Assembly: GCA_041688015.1 (NCBI GenBank)
Contig: JBDNIY010000004.1
Span: 62,001-126,000, forward strand
DNA from: Parvibaculum sp041688015
Lineage (GTDB): Bacteria > Pseudomonadota > Alphaproteobacteria > Parvibaculales > Parvibaculaceae
Length of the DNA stretch: 64,000 nt
Direction of reading: 5' to 3'
Shown: in pieces, positions 42,748-51,527 of the stretch
How positions within the stretch are numbered: position 1 is the first letter of the stretch
Layout: each line of letters begins with the position of its first letter
Position numbers and translations under genes: made by a program
The notes under the pieces: model-generated
What the model saw: the letters and a program-made list of their open reading frames with translations, nothing else
Database searches by the model: none
What the model was told of the DNA's origin: nothing

Positions 42748-42767
42748 GTGGTCCCGATGATATGAAT

Positions 42768-42806
42768 AAAAAACGGCCGGTTCCCCCTTGTGGACCGGCC
42801 GTTTTG
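42768..42806. terminator. Bidirectional-looking rho-independent terminator
   Basis: ACGGCCGGTTC pairs with GGACCGGCCGT around a short loop, with A-run before and TTTT after. It ends the dehydrogenase transcript. Confidence 0.9.
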
Positions 42807-42880
42807 ACACCTACTTATATTGCAGGGTCTGGATCAGTGGTTGGCAGGAGTGACGTGATGATAAATGTGAGGATGCATCC

Positions 42881-43543
42881 ATGGGCATGAAACTTTACAA
42901 CTCACAGCTCTCGCCCTATTCGGCCCGTGTCCGCTTGGCCATATATGCCAAGGGCCTTGATGTCGAAATCGTCGATGGTTTTTCGACCCCCGAACTTGAA
43001 GCCGAACTTGAACGCCTCAGCCCGATGCAGAAAGTGCCTCTATTGGTTGACGATGATACCGTTATCCCGGAATCAGACGTCATCTGCGAATATTTTGAAG
43101 ACATGAAGCTGGGTGTGTCGTTGCGTCCCGACGAGCCGCGCATGCGCGCCCGGATGCGGCTGCTGTCACGCATTGGTGACCTCTATGTCATGGAGCCGAT
43201 GACAACGCTGTTTGGCCACATCAATCCCAAAGGCCGCGATCAGGTCCTCGTTGATCACACGCTGGGGGACCTTGCCAAGGGAATGCAGTGGCTGTCGGCC
43301 TATCTCGATGGCTCGCCTCATGCGGTCGGTGATCGCTTGACCTTGGCTGATTGCACGCTGGCCCCGATGCTTTTTTTCTATGAACAGGTCGGGCCCATGT
43401 TCGGCATGTCCAAACCCTTCGGCGGGCTGAAAAACGTGGATAAATACTTCAAGGATGTTCAGCAGAACGAGCATGTCGCGCGCGTCGTGGCTGAGCTTGA
43501 GGAGGCTCTGCGCCGCGTCATGGGTGCCAAGGCAGCGTCTTAA
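42881..43543 (+). CDS. Glutathione S-transferase family protein
   Basis: A 220-residue GST. The thioredoxin-like N-terminal domain has MKLYNSQLSPYSARVRLAIYAKG, the cis-Pro segment VPLLVDDDTVIPESDVI and the C-terminal all-helical domain with DRLTLADCTLAPMLFF. The active residue may be Ser or Tyr near SPYSARV. Substrate unknown. It starts at ATG 42881 (MGMKLYN); an ATG two codons later is equivalent. Its end overlaps the convergent histidine kinase by 4 bp. Confidence 0.9.
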   Translation: MGMKLYNSQLSPYSARVRLAIYAKGLDVEIVDGFSTPELEAELERLSPMQKVPLLVDDDTVIPESDVICEYFEDMKLGVSLRPDEPRMRARMRLLSRIGDLYVMEPMTTLFGHINPKGRDQVLVDHTLGDLAKGMQWLSAYLDGSPHAVGDRLTLADCTLAPMLFFYEQVGPMFGMSKPFGGLKNVDKYFKDVQQNEHVARVVAELEEALRRVMGAKAAS

Positions 43544-45564
43544 AGGGCGGCCTGCATCACACTGGTCTCAGCGGGGATATCGACGCTGACCTTCGTGCCT
43601 TGATCGAGTTCACTTTCAATCTTGATAGAACCGCCATGCAGTTCTGCCAGTGAGCGCACCAGCGCCAGCCCTAGCCCCGTGCCCTGCTTGCTGAGCTTCG
43701 CATCACTTGTGACTTGCTCAAAGGCATGCGCCAGCCGTGGCAGATGTTCCTTGGCAATGCCGCGTCCCGTATCCTCGACAACGAACCTGATGCCATCTGG
43801 AATGGTCGTCGCCCGCACCGTCACATGACCGCCCTCTGGTGTGAACTTGACTGCATTGGACAGCAGATTGAGCAGGATCTGCGTCAGTGCGCGCGTGTCC
43901 GCAAACAGAGGCACGGCCAAGGCTTCGGGCGAAATATCGACATTGAGCTTGAGCCCGCCGGTACTCGCGCGGCCCGCCACCATCTTCATCGCTTGTGAGA
44001 CGACATCTTTCACATCGACCAACTCGCGGTGCAGATCATATTTGCCGGCCTCGATTTTCGACATGTCGAGAATGTCGCTGATGAGATCAAGCAACAAGCC
44101 GCCGCTCTGGTTGATGAGCTGCGCATATTCGACATAGCGTGGATTGCCCAGCTTGCCGAACATTTCCAATTTCAGCATGTCAGAAAAGCCGATGATCGCA
44201 TTCAGCGGCGTGCGTAATTCGTGGCTCATATTGGCAAGAAAACGCGACTTGGTGCGATTGGCGGCTTCGGCGCGTTCACGCGCCTCCATCAGTTGCAATT
44301 CGTGCTTTTTGCGCTCGCTCATGTCGCGCGTCATGCTGATGATTTCTTTCAGCGTGCCGTCAGCCTCGCGCACCGCCCGCATGGTCGTCTCAAGCCACAG
44401 ATAATGTCCGTCGCTATGCTTGAAGCGATAGTCCATGCGCAGCAGGTCGCGCTCGCGTACGAGAGCCTGAAAGCCTGCGACGACACGCTTCAAATCATCG
44501 GGATGAACCCAGCCCATGAACTTTGTAAACTGATCGACTTGTTCGACCGGGTAGCCGAGCACCGTTTCAACCGACGGCGAGACATAAAGGATATGTGCGT
44601 CAGGCCCAATGTGGTGAATGATGTCGCTTGCCTGTTCGGCGATCAGGCGATATTTGGCCTCTGAGCGCTCCAGCGCGTCGCGCGCCATCACTTCCTGCGT
44701 CACATCTTCGGCAAGCCCCACCAGCGCACCGATTTCGCCACGCGCGTCAGGTTCTGCGTAAGCATAGGTCTTGATGTAGCGATAGCTGTCATCGCCTGCC
44801 AGAAAGCGCGACGTGCAGAGCAGGGTTTCGCATGTTTCGAACGCATCGAGAAATGCTGACAGCAAATCGTTGCGGTCGTCGGGATGCACAAGTTCAACGT
44901 ACCAGTCGCCGCCCGTCGGCATGGTGGCGGGCGTGCGGTCCAAAATCTTGCAAACGCCTTCTGACCACATAGGCGAGGGGGCGCCCTTTGCCCAGCGCCA
45001 ATGGCCAAACCGCGCCAGCCTTTCAGCTTCGCGTAATTGATGTTCGAGGCGACGTGATTCAGTGACGTCGCGCGAAATGCACAAGACTGCTCGTACGTTC
45101 TCGTCGTCAAACAGGTTCTTGGCGCGCGTCTCCATCCAGCGCCAGCTGCCGTCGCGATGCGGCAAGCGGAAGTTCTCCATCGAGACCCAATTCGACGTTT
45201 TAACGCAGGCCGCAAAATGTTTAGCCACGCGCTCGCGGTCTTCCGGGTGAACGCCGTCAACCACCGGCATGCCGACAAAGGGTTCGGGCCCATAGCCCAG
45301 AACGTCAACAATGGCAGGGCTTTGATAGATGATGGTCGTGTCGCGGTCGAGCAGCGTGATGATGTCACCCGCGTTTTCAACCAATGAACGATAAAACTGC
45401 GCAGGGTCTGGCGGGCCAGCGTCGGACGGGCCAGCATCGAACGGATCAGCATCGAACGGATCAGCGGCGACAGGCGTTGGCTGCGCACTGTCAAAAGCCG
45501 TGCCGCCACTCAAGCCTTTCGACCCGGCGTCCTGTGCTCGTTTCGCTTTTGCGCGACCGGACAT
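43540..45564 (-). CDS. Cytosolic sensor histidine kinase with three PAS domains
   Basis: A 674-residue kinase from the ATG at 45564, or 700 residues from 45642. A Pro/Asp/Ala repeat segment encoded by a 15-bp tandem repeat is followed by three PAS/PAC units (from YRSLVENAGDIITLLDRDTT, a divergent second, and YRLIAEQASDIIHHI). Then HisKA with the phospho-accepting His in FLANMSHELRTPLNAIIGFSDML, and HATPase_c with NLLSNAVKFTPEGG and GTGLGLALVR. No membrane helix is seen, so it is cytosolic. The H-box resembles the PleC/DivJ type common in alphaproteobacteria. No cognate response regulator is adjacent. It converges on the GST gene. Confidence 0.92.
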   Translation of the reverse strand: MSGRAKAKRAQDAGSKGLSGGTAFDSAQPTPVAADPFDADPFDAGPSDAGPPDPAQFYRSLVENAGDIITLLDRDTTIIYQSPAIVDVLGYGPEPFVGMPVVDGVHPEDRERVAKHFAACVKTSNWVSMENFRLPHRDGSWRWMETRAKNLFDDENVRAVLCISRDVTESRRLEHQLREAERLARFGHWRWAKGAPSPMWSEGVCKILDRTPATMPTGGDWYVELVHPDDRNDLLSAFLDAFETCETLLCTSRFLAGDDSYRYIKTYAYAEPDARGEIGALVGLAEDVTQEVMARDALERSEAKYRLIAEQASDIIHHIGPDAHILYVSPSVETVLGYPVEQVDQFTKFMGWVHPDDLKRVVAGFQALVRERDLLRMDYRFKHSDGHYLWLETTMRAVREADGTLKEIISMTRDMSERKKHELQLMEARERAEAANRTKSRFLANMSHELRTPLNAIIGFSDMLKLEMFGKLGNPRYVEYAQLINQSGGLLLDLISDILDMSKIEAGKYDLHRELVDVKDVVSQAMKMVAGRASTGGLKLNVDISPEALAVPLFADTRALTQILLNLLSNAVKFTPEGGHVTVRATTIPDGIRFVVEDTGRGIAKEHLPRLAHAFEQVTSDAKLSKQGTGLGLALVRSLAELHGGSIKIESELDQGTKVSVDIPAETSVMQAAL
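45411..45465. repeat. 15-bp tandem repeat inside the histidine kinase gene
   Basis: Two identical copies of ATCGAACGGATCAGC preceded by degenerate GTCGGACGGGCCAGC and a half copy. Each unit encodes five residues of the (F/S/P)DA(D/G)P type, making an Asp/Pro linker before the first PAS domain. Confidence 0.85.
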
Positions 45565-45740
45565 AAACCCACCCCAAAATCGGCACCGCCGACTACCTTC
45601 CAAGACCGCAACACTTCCTGTGTCGTGCTCAGGCAAACTCAAGGTAAGCTTGGGATGCTTAACATATCTTGAAGCATCTTATTCTTAACGAACAAAGATG
45701 TGGAGATTTACCTTTTGCTAAGCATAAGGATGAATTGAAC

Positions 45741-46820
45741 TCAACGTTCAGGTTGCTGAACCAGATCCCAAGCCGCATTGGCCAGCGTCGCGCAAGCGTC
45801 CTTCAGCGTCATTGCGCGCTCTGAGCTGGCGTTTCCGTCCAGCCCGCGCTTGTAAACGCCCTGCGAAATCGAGGCGAGGCGGAACATCGAAAAAGCCAGA
45901 TAGAAATTAAAATTCTCGATCCCGTCGCGGCCCGCATAGCGGCAATAGGAAGCGACATGCTCCTCCACCGTCGGCAGGCCGGGCATGGTGGCGCGGTCAA
46001 TCGGCGGCGCACTGGCCGACACGCCCATCAGGTCATACATGCAGTTATAGGCAACGTCGGCCAGCGGATGACCAATGGTGCAAAGCTCCCAATCGAGCAC
46101 AGCAATCATCTTGGGCTCGGTCGGGTGAAACATCACATTGCCGATCCGGTAATCGCCATGCGCGATGGTGACGGATTGTTCGCCGGGAATATGCGCGGGC
46201 AGATATTTGATCAGCTCTTCCATCGAGGGCACATCGGTCGTCTGCGCGCCGCGATATTGTTTGATCCAACGCCCGATTTGGCGCTCAAAATAATTGCCGG
46301 GCCTGCCGAAGTCGCCAAGACCCACCACCTCGTAATTGACCTTGTGCAGCTTGGCGAGGTTTTCTGCCAGATTGTCGTAAAGCGCTTTGCGCTCCGCGCC
46401 GCTTGCGCCGGGAACGGTCGCATCGGTGAAAACGCGTCCTTCGAGATATTCCATGATGTAAAAAGCTGTGCCGATCACAGCGTCGTCTTCGCATAGTGCA
46501 TACATATGCGGCACCGGTACGTCAGTGCCTTCCAGCGCTTTCATGACGCGGAATTCACGGTCAACCTGATGCGCGCTGGCCAGCAATACGCCCGGCGGTT
46601 TCTTGCGCATGACATAGCGTTTGGTGCCGGTCTTGTTGGTTTCAGTGAGTAAAAATGTCGGGTTCGATTGCCCTGCCGAAAACTGTCGGACATCCAACGT
46701 ACCCGAAAAGCCTGCCACCGCGTCGCGCGCGTAAGCCTCAAGCCGCTTCACATCAAACCGATGCGCGTCGCGCACATCGCCTACTTCCGCGCTCGCGCTC
46801 GCCGGTGTTGTTCCAGACAT
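45741..46820 (-). CDS. ACAD10/11-type phosphotransferase (APH-fold kinase), paralogue 2
   Basis: A 359-residue protein closely related to the kinase at 12984-14087. The catalytic loop is HGDYRIGN (versus HGDYRLDN there), and the metal-binding segment is VLDWELCTIGHPLADVAY. SAGQSNPTFLLT marks the N-lobe. Such kinases are linked to 4-hydroxyacyl-CoA breakdown in ACAD10/11. The ATG at 46820 has GGAGGAG upstream; a TTG at 46835 is rejected. It lies 3 kb from the matching dehydrogenase, though a GST and the histidine kinase stand between and it is on the other strand. Confidence 0.88.
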   Translation of the reverse strand: MSGTTPASASAEVGDVRDAHRFDVKRLEAYARDAVAGFSGTLDVRQFSAGQSNPTFLLTETNKTGTKRYVMRKKPPGVLLASAHQVDREFRVMKALEGTDVPVPHMYALCEDDAVIGTAFYIMEYLEGRVFTDATVPGASGAERKALYDNLAENLAKLHKVNYEVVGLGDFGRPGNYFERQIGRWIKQYRGAQTTDVPSMEELIKYLPAHIPGEQSVTIAHGDYRIGNVMFHPTEPKMIAVLDWELCTIGHPLADVAYNCMYDLMGVSASAPPIDRATMPGLPTVEEHVASYCRYAGRDGIENFNFYLAFSMFRLASISQGVYKRGLDGNASSERAMTLKDACATLANAAWDLVQQPER

Positions 46821-46954
46821 GCCATCTCCTCCCAAAGGAAAATTCTTGTTGGGAGTGGTTTAGCAGGGGCAGGCGAGGATGGAAACTATCGGCTTTGCGG
46901 GTGTGGTTGCCGCTGGGTCATTTGCCCAATGACTGGCATGTTCCTCAATAAAAC

Positions 46955-47059
46955 CCTCATGCCTCAAGGAGCCGCAAAGCGGCGTCTCGAAGGACGAGGC
47001 CCCGTGCCTGCCGCCATCCTTCGAGACGGGCCAAGAGGCCCTCCTCAGGATGAGGTCAT
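46955..47059. repeat. Palindromic intergenic repeat (family 2)
   Basis: CCTCATGCCTCAAGGAGCCG on one side and CTCCTCAGGATGAGG on the other, with CGTCTCGAAGGA and TCCTTCGAGACG between. A related element at 55869-55975 has its two halves in the reverse order. Confidence 0.75.
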
Positions 47060-47077
47060 AGCTATTGCCGGGATACC

Positions 47078-48100
47078 TCAAGCCGCCGCGTCGTCGGCTG
47101 GCTTAAAGCCCTCGCTCATCACGCCGTCCACCCTGCGCTTGCGGCCGTTATGGACCAGCGTACCGCGCTTGTCTTCGTCGTCGGGGCGCGATGTCGCCAT
47201 AGCGATCACCTGGCCGAACCCTTCTTTGGTTTCCATGCGCGGACCAAACCCGTTAGCGATCAGATAGGCGCGTGCCTTGGGCAGGTTGTAGCAAGGGATC
47301 CACATCATCAGATGATGCTCAACATGATAGTTGACCCAATAGGGCGCGATGGTGGCGCGCGCCAGCCAATTGGCTTTGGTCGTGCGCGCATTGCGAAAAT
47401 CATCATTGTCGTCGGGCACCATCGCATGTTCAGCGATATTGCGGACGCGTGTGATGAGCTGCTGCCACGTCAGGAACGGGAGCAACCAGAGAGCAAAATA
47501 GAGATACCAATGGCCGCTCAGCGCGAGGATCGCAAAGATCACCGCCTGCGCTACCGTGGCATGACCAAGTTTCCGCCAATAGTTCTGAAGCCGCCGCTGC
47601 AACGGCCATTCAGCCTGACCCATCGCATTCAGGATTTGCACCTTGCGCTGCTGATAACCCGTCTGCCCGGTAATGTCGCGGATCATCTTGCGCTGAAAGC
47701 TTTTTTTGGTGATCGGAAAGGGGGCCGACAGGATCAGGTCGGGGTCTTCCTTTTGCTGCGTATTGGCGTGATGCACCAGATGATAGCGGCGATAGGTGCC
47801 CGTCTCTGCCATCGTCGGATAGGCGCAAAGATACTGGCTGACAAATTGATTGAGCTTGGGGTTCTCGCACAACACGCCATGCGCGCCGTCATGCATCAAA
47901 ATGGCCAAGCCAAGCTGACGCCCGCCAATCACCACCACGGCTGCAATGAAAGTAATCGGGTTCGGCATCCAGACAAACAGCGCCATCATGCCGAAGATCA
48001 CGACCCAAGCATGGAGTGCCAAAAAAAGTCCGCGCGCATCAGAGCGCTTGCGCACAATGGTTAGTTGTTCGGGGGTGAGAAGTTTGCTGGCGGCAATCAT
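47078..48100 (-). CDS. Fatty acid desaturase (membrane, di-iron)
   Basis: A 340-residue inner-membrane enzyme with four membrane spans. The three histidine boxes are ILMHDGAHG, HLVHHANTQ and NYHVEHHLMMW, the pattern of acyl-lipid/acyl-CoA desaturases. It would introduce a cis double bond into an acyl chain using O2 and an electron donor. Its ATG overlaps the TetR stop (ATGA), so the two are translated together and expression is probably controlled by that TetR. The C-terminal tail is charged and extends past the last box. Confidence 0.92.
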   Translation of the reverse strand: MIAASKLLTPEQLTIVRKRSDARGLFLALHAWVVIFGMMALFVWMPNPITFIAAVVVIGGRQLGLAILMHDGAHGVLCENPKLNQFVSQYLCAYPTMAETGTYRRYHLVHHANTQQKEDPDLILSAPFPITKKSFQRKMIRDITGQTGYQQRKVQILNAMGQAEWPLQRRLQNYWRKLGHATVAQAVIFAILALSGHWYLYFALWLLPFLTWQQLITRVRNIAEHAMVPDDNDDFRNARTTKANWLARATIAPYWVNYHVEHHLMMWIPCYNLPKARAYLIANGFGPRMETKEGFGQVIAMATSRPDDEDKRGTLVHNGRKRRVDGVMSEGFKPADDAAA

Positions 48101-48744
48101 GCGCTGATCCTCTGTTCGGCAAGGCGCTGAGGGCTCGCACCCTGAACGGCAGCGAGACAAAAATTGACAATCTCTTCGACCATACGCTCGCCGTCGTTTT
48201 CCATTTCGTGGCTTTCAGGGGCCAGCGGCCCGATCAGCGCGGTCGGAATGGCACCTGCAATGCAGGCGGCAGCGACCTTGGTGTTGATGACAGTGAACGT
48301 GCCTTCCGCCACCCCGTCTTCCAGAAGGCCTGCAAAGATTTCGCCATGCATCCGACGAAAACGCGCGCGCTCCTCCGTCAGCCCGTCGTCCACTGGTTCA
48401 GCCAGCAGCGCATAGGCGAGGCGTCGGCCGCGCACAGCGCGCGTGGCAAATGTCGTCAGCACATCACGCAAGCGGCCAGCCGCCGGGCGATCTTCGGCCG
48501 CAATGCTGACCAGCACATTCATCTCGCGGGCGGACACCTCACGAAACACTTGGCGGCAAAGCTCTTCTTTGGAAGGGAAATAGCGATACAACGTGCCAGT
48601 GGCGACGCCAGCCTTGCGCGCCACTTCGGTCATCTGAGCGGCGGCGAACCCGCCCTCAGCGACCAACTCGCGCGCCGCATTGAGAATGGTGCGCCGATTG
48701 TCGGCAAGACGGGCGGAAACAGTGTCAGTGCGACGGTAAGCCAA
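48097..48744 (-). CDS. TetR/AcrR-family regulator of the desaturase
   Basis: A 215-residue regulator. The HTH is visible as RTILNAARELVAEGG, then MTEVARKAGVATGTLYRYF. The start is a TTG at 48744 with AGGGG eight bases upstream; the ATG at 48749 is out of frame. Its stop overlaps the desaturase ATG by 4 bp (ATGA). Two inverted repeats of TGAAC-N4-GTTCA lie just upstream, one directly before the start. This is the pattern of a lipid-responsive repressor that controls its own desaturase operon; the ligand is inferred. Confidence 0.88.
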   Translation of the reverse strand: MAYRRTDTVSARLADNRRTILNAARELVAEGGFAAAQMTEVARKAGVATGTLYRYFPSKEELCRQVFREVSAREMNVLVSIAAEDRPAAGRLRDVLTTFATRAVRGRRLAYALLAEPVDDGLTEERARFRRMHGEIFAGLLEDGVAEGTFTVINTKVAAACIAGAIPTALIGPLAPESHEMENDGERMVEEIVNFCLAAVQGASPQRLAEQRISA

Positions 48745-48748
48745 AACA

Positions 48749-48804
48749 TGAACCCCTGTTCAATTGAATATTGGGATCTGATTGCTTAACTGAACCAGAG
48801 TTCA
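48749..48804. promoter_or_regulatory. Paired TetR operator candidates TGAAC-N4-GTTCA
   Basis: TGAACCCCTGTTCA (48749-48762) and TGAACCAGAGTTCA (48791-48804), 42 bp centre to centre, about four DNA turns. Additional TGAACC half-sites occur downstream near 48846 and 48893. Position before the tetR-desaturase operon fits autoregulation. Confidence 0.65.
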
Positions 48805-48869
48805 TTTCCGTCGTCAAGCGCTAGTAGGACTGGTAACGCAAAAAATGAACCGTCATTTTTTAGAACCAT

Positions 48870-48918
48870 AAAAAAGAACCTTGATCATAAAATGAACCAA
48901 GGTTCTTCTTTTTTATTT
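48870..48918 (-). terminator. Terminator after the 61-residue small gene
   Basis: AAGAACCTTG (48874-48883) pairs with CAAGGTTCTT (48898-48907), with a 14-base AT-rich loop and flanking A and T runs on both sides. It ends the small gene at 48929 on the minus strand and could work in both directions. Confidence 0.8.
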
Positions 48919-48928
48919 TGCCGCCAAA

Positions 48929-49114
48929 TTAATCGGCTGCAGTCTTAAATGCGTCAGCAAACTCGCGCGGGGCGGGCTGCGGGGCATCGACCTGAGTCTC
49001 GGCCTGCGCCTTGCGGATAACGGCAGCCTGCCGGGTTGGCAACTCGTGCCATGCGTTCATGCCCGTATAGAAGCTGAAGCTCGTTGCGGCGGCGTTGATC
49101 CATTCTTTGAACAT
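48929..49114 (-). CDS. Hypothetical small protein, 61 aa
   Basis: A short protein I do not recognise. It starts MFKEWINAAATSFSFYTGM and ends in an acidic, Ala/Pro-rich tail. The ATG has an AAAGGAATG ribosome site, and a good terminator follows, so it is likely a real gene. No membrane segment or signal peptide is seen. It stands between the desaturase-regulator promoter and an MFS exporter. Confidence 0.6.
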   Translation of the reverse strand: MFKEWINAAATSFSFYTGMNAWHELPTRQAAVIRKAQAETQVDAPQPAPREFADAFKTAAD

Positions 49115-49328
49115 TTATTCATTCCTTTCATGAATCGAGTAGTTCTAAATGCTGCGATGCAACAAATATAGGGTGACACATTATCAGTTTCAATGATGAC
49201 GCCTGCGTCATTTTAGTTTTCGGTCCGCATCAGGCCTTTGGGGGGTGAGGGCGTGCCTGCGTCGCGATAAAGCCACGACAGCACCTCCAAATTCAGCCAT
49301 AAGACGGCGATCTGGAGTCTCCCCCGCA

Positions 49329-50609
49329 ATGACCGATCCTGAATGGCCCGCCGACGCCGACCAAGACCCCTCAGCGGTCAGTCTTCTCAGCGTTTTATCC
49401 TTGCGTGATTTCCGGTTTTTCCTAACCGGACGTTTTCTGGGCTCGCTGGCCACGCAAATCCAGTCGGTCGCGGTCGGTTGGCAGGTTTATGAAATCACTA
49501 AGAGCCCTATGGCGCTCGGCTTTGTTGGCCTTGCCCAGTTCCTCCCGATGGTCATTTTGTTGTTGCCCGCTGGCGACGTTGCCGACCGTGTGGATCGTCG
49601 CCTCATCGCAGCCGCCAGCTATTTCATGCAAGCCGTCTCCGTGTCCGTCATTGCAGGCCTCACATGGACCGGTGCCGCCGAACACGCGATCTGGCCTTTC
49701 TATCTGGCGCTCACCTTGTTTGGGGCGGCGCGCGCCTTTTCTGGTCCCGCCACGCGCGCCTTCGTGCCGCTGCTGGTTTCCAAGGCGCAGCTGCCGCGCG
49801 CCATTGCCATCTCGTCGTCCACCTTTCTTACCGCCACCATCGTCGGCCCCGCGCTCGGTGGGTTACTCTATATCTGGGGGCCGCTGGTGCCCTATGGCGT
49901 CTGCCTCACGTTCTTTTTGATTGTTGCATTGGCCTTCCTCGCCATCCACACCCGCCACAAGCAAGAGCCCGCCGACCCGACGCTCACAGCCTTTGGCCGC
50001 GTCACGGCTGGCATCGCCTTTATCCGTCGCAAGCCCATCGTGCTGGGTGCTGTCTCGCTTGATCTTTTTGCCGTGCTGCTCGGCGGCGCGGTGGCGCTGC
50101 TGCCCATCTATGCCAGCGACATCCTGCATGTCGGCCCGGAAGGCATGGGTCTCTTGCGCTCAGGCCCTGCCATCGGCGCGGTCATCGTCAACGTGCTTCT
50201 CATCGCCATGCCAGTGCAGCGCCACACGGGTTACGCTATGTTTGCCTGCGTCGCCCTCTTTGGTGTCGCCACCATCACCTTCGGCCTGTCAGAAAATTTC
50301 ATCCTCTCCATGGGCGCGCTGCTCATCATGGGCGGGGCCGATATGGTCAGCGTTTATGTGCGCTCAACCCTCATCCCGTTGGCGACGCCACCCGAAATGC
50401 TCGGCCGCGTCAGCGCCGTGGACATGATGTTCATTTCCGCCTCCAACGAACTGGGCGAATTTGAAAGTGGCGTCATGGCAGGTTGGCTCGGCACCGTGCC
50501 TTCCGTCGTGGTCGGCGGATTGGGCACCATCGGTGTCGTCGCGCTGTGGATGTGGTTTTTTCCTGCCTTGCGCAAGGTGGACCGTCTGATGGACGTGACG
50601 CCCGACTAG
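49329..50609 (+). CDS. MFS transporter (MFS_3/EntS-like)
   Basis: A 426-residue transporter with about 11-12 helices. The motif A-like loop GDVADRVDRRLI between helices 2 and 3 and the first-helix segment FRFFLTGRFLGSLATQIQSVAVGWQVYEIT identify the MFS_3 family (enterobactin exporter EntS type). Export of a small molecule or siderophore is likely but unproven. ATG at 49329 (MTDPEWPAD) is chosen over an upstream in-frame start. It overlaps the convergent ubiA by 4 bp. Confidence 0.9.
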   Translation: MTDPEWPADADQDPSAVSLLSVLSLRDFRFFLTGRFLGSLATQIQSVAVGWQVYEITKSPMALGFVGLAQFLPMVILLLPAGDVADRVDRRLIAAASYFMQAVSVSVIAGLTWTGAAEHAIWPFYLALTLFGAARAFSGPATRAFVPLLVSKAQLPRAIAISSSTFLTATIVGPALGGLLYIWGPLVPYGVCLTFFLIVALAFLAIHTRHKQEPADPTLTAFGRVTAGIAFIRRKPIVLGAVSLDLFAVLLGGAVALLPIYASDILHVGPEGMGLLRSGPAIGAVIVNVLLIAMPVQRHTGYAMFACVALFGVATITFGLSENFILSMGALLIMGGADMVSVYVRSTLIPLATPPEMLGRVSAVDMMFISASNELGEFESGVMAGWLGTVPSVVVGGLGTIGVVALWMWFFPALRKVDRLMDVTPD

Positions 50610-51523
50610 ACGAAAATACGTCCCGCCACCATCGCCGCGAACACGATCAATCCGAAATCGCGGTTGGAGCGAAAGAGCTTGAGGCAACGCGCATCGCTAT
50701 CGATGTCCAGCGTTCTGATCTGCCACGTCAGATGCCCCGCTGCCGCCAGTACCACGGCAAAATAGATGAGCCCCATGCCGCCGATAAGGCCCACCAGCAC
50801 AAGCCCCCCAACCATCGCGCCATAAAAACCCCAGAGCCATGTGCCGGTTGCGGTCCCTAGTTTCAAGGCCGAGGATTTGACGCCGATCAGCGCGTCATCC
50901 TCTTTGTCCTGATGCGCATAAATCGTGTCATAGCCGATGGTCCAGCCGATGCCGCCGAGATAAAGCAGCACAGGTGCCAAGCTCAGACTATCGCGCACCG
51001 CGGCATAGCCCATCAGCGCGCCCCAGTTAAACACCAGCCCCAGCACGATCTGCGGCCAATAGGTGATGCGCTTCATCCAAGGGTAAATCGCGATGAGCAG
51101 CACCGAGGCAAAACCTAACGCAATCGCGGTGGTTGATAGCGACAGCAGGATCGCGAGCCCCAGCAGCAATTGAAAACCAAGAAAGGCGAAAGCTTGGCGC
51201 AAGCTCACCGCGCCCGACGGAATGGGCCGCCGCCTTGTGCGCTCCACCAGCCCGTCAATATCGCGGTCCACAATGTCATTGTATGTGCAGCCCGCCCCGC
51301 GCATCACCACCGCGCCAATGCCAAACAGCACCATCAACCACAGATCAGGCAAGCCGTCAGCCGCCAACGCAATCGACCACCAGCACGGCCACAGTAGCAG
51401 CCATGTGCCAATCGGCCGGTCGAGCCGGGCGAGTTTCAGGTAAGGCTGCACGGTGGCAGGCGCATATCGGTCCACCCAATTTTCAGGTGGCGCATCGGCA
51501 ATCAGGCGGTCTGTCTCTGTCAT
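50606..51523 (-). CDS. ubiA: 4-hydroxybenzoate polyprenyltransferase
   Basis: A 305-residue integral-membrane prenyltransferase joining a polyprenyl chain to 4-hydroxybenzoate in ubiquinone synthesis. The two aspartate-rich motifs are NDIVDRDIDGLVERTRRRP and DKEDDALIGVKSSALKLG. About eight membrane helices are seen. It follows the Nudix gene by 4 bp, so they are one operon. ubiD at 31781 acts later in the same pathway. Confidence 0.96.
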   Translation of the reverse strand: MTETDRLIADAPPENWVDRYAPATVQPYLKLARLDRPIGTWLLLWPCWWSIALAADGLPDLWLMVLFGIGAVVMRGAGCTYNDIVDRDIDGLVERTRRRPIPSGAVSLRQAFAFLGFQLLLGLAILLSLSTTAIALGFASVLLIAIYPWMKRITYWPQIVLGLVFNWGALMGYAAVRDSLSLAPVLLYLGGIGWTIGYDTIYAHQDKEDDALIGVKSSALKLGTATGTWLWGFYGAMVGGLVLVGLIGGMGLIYFAVVLAAAGHLTWQIRTLDIDSDARCLKLFRSNRDFGLIVFAAMVAGRIFV

Positions 51524-51527
51524 GGTC

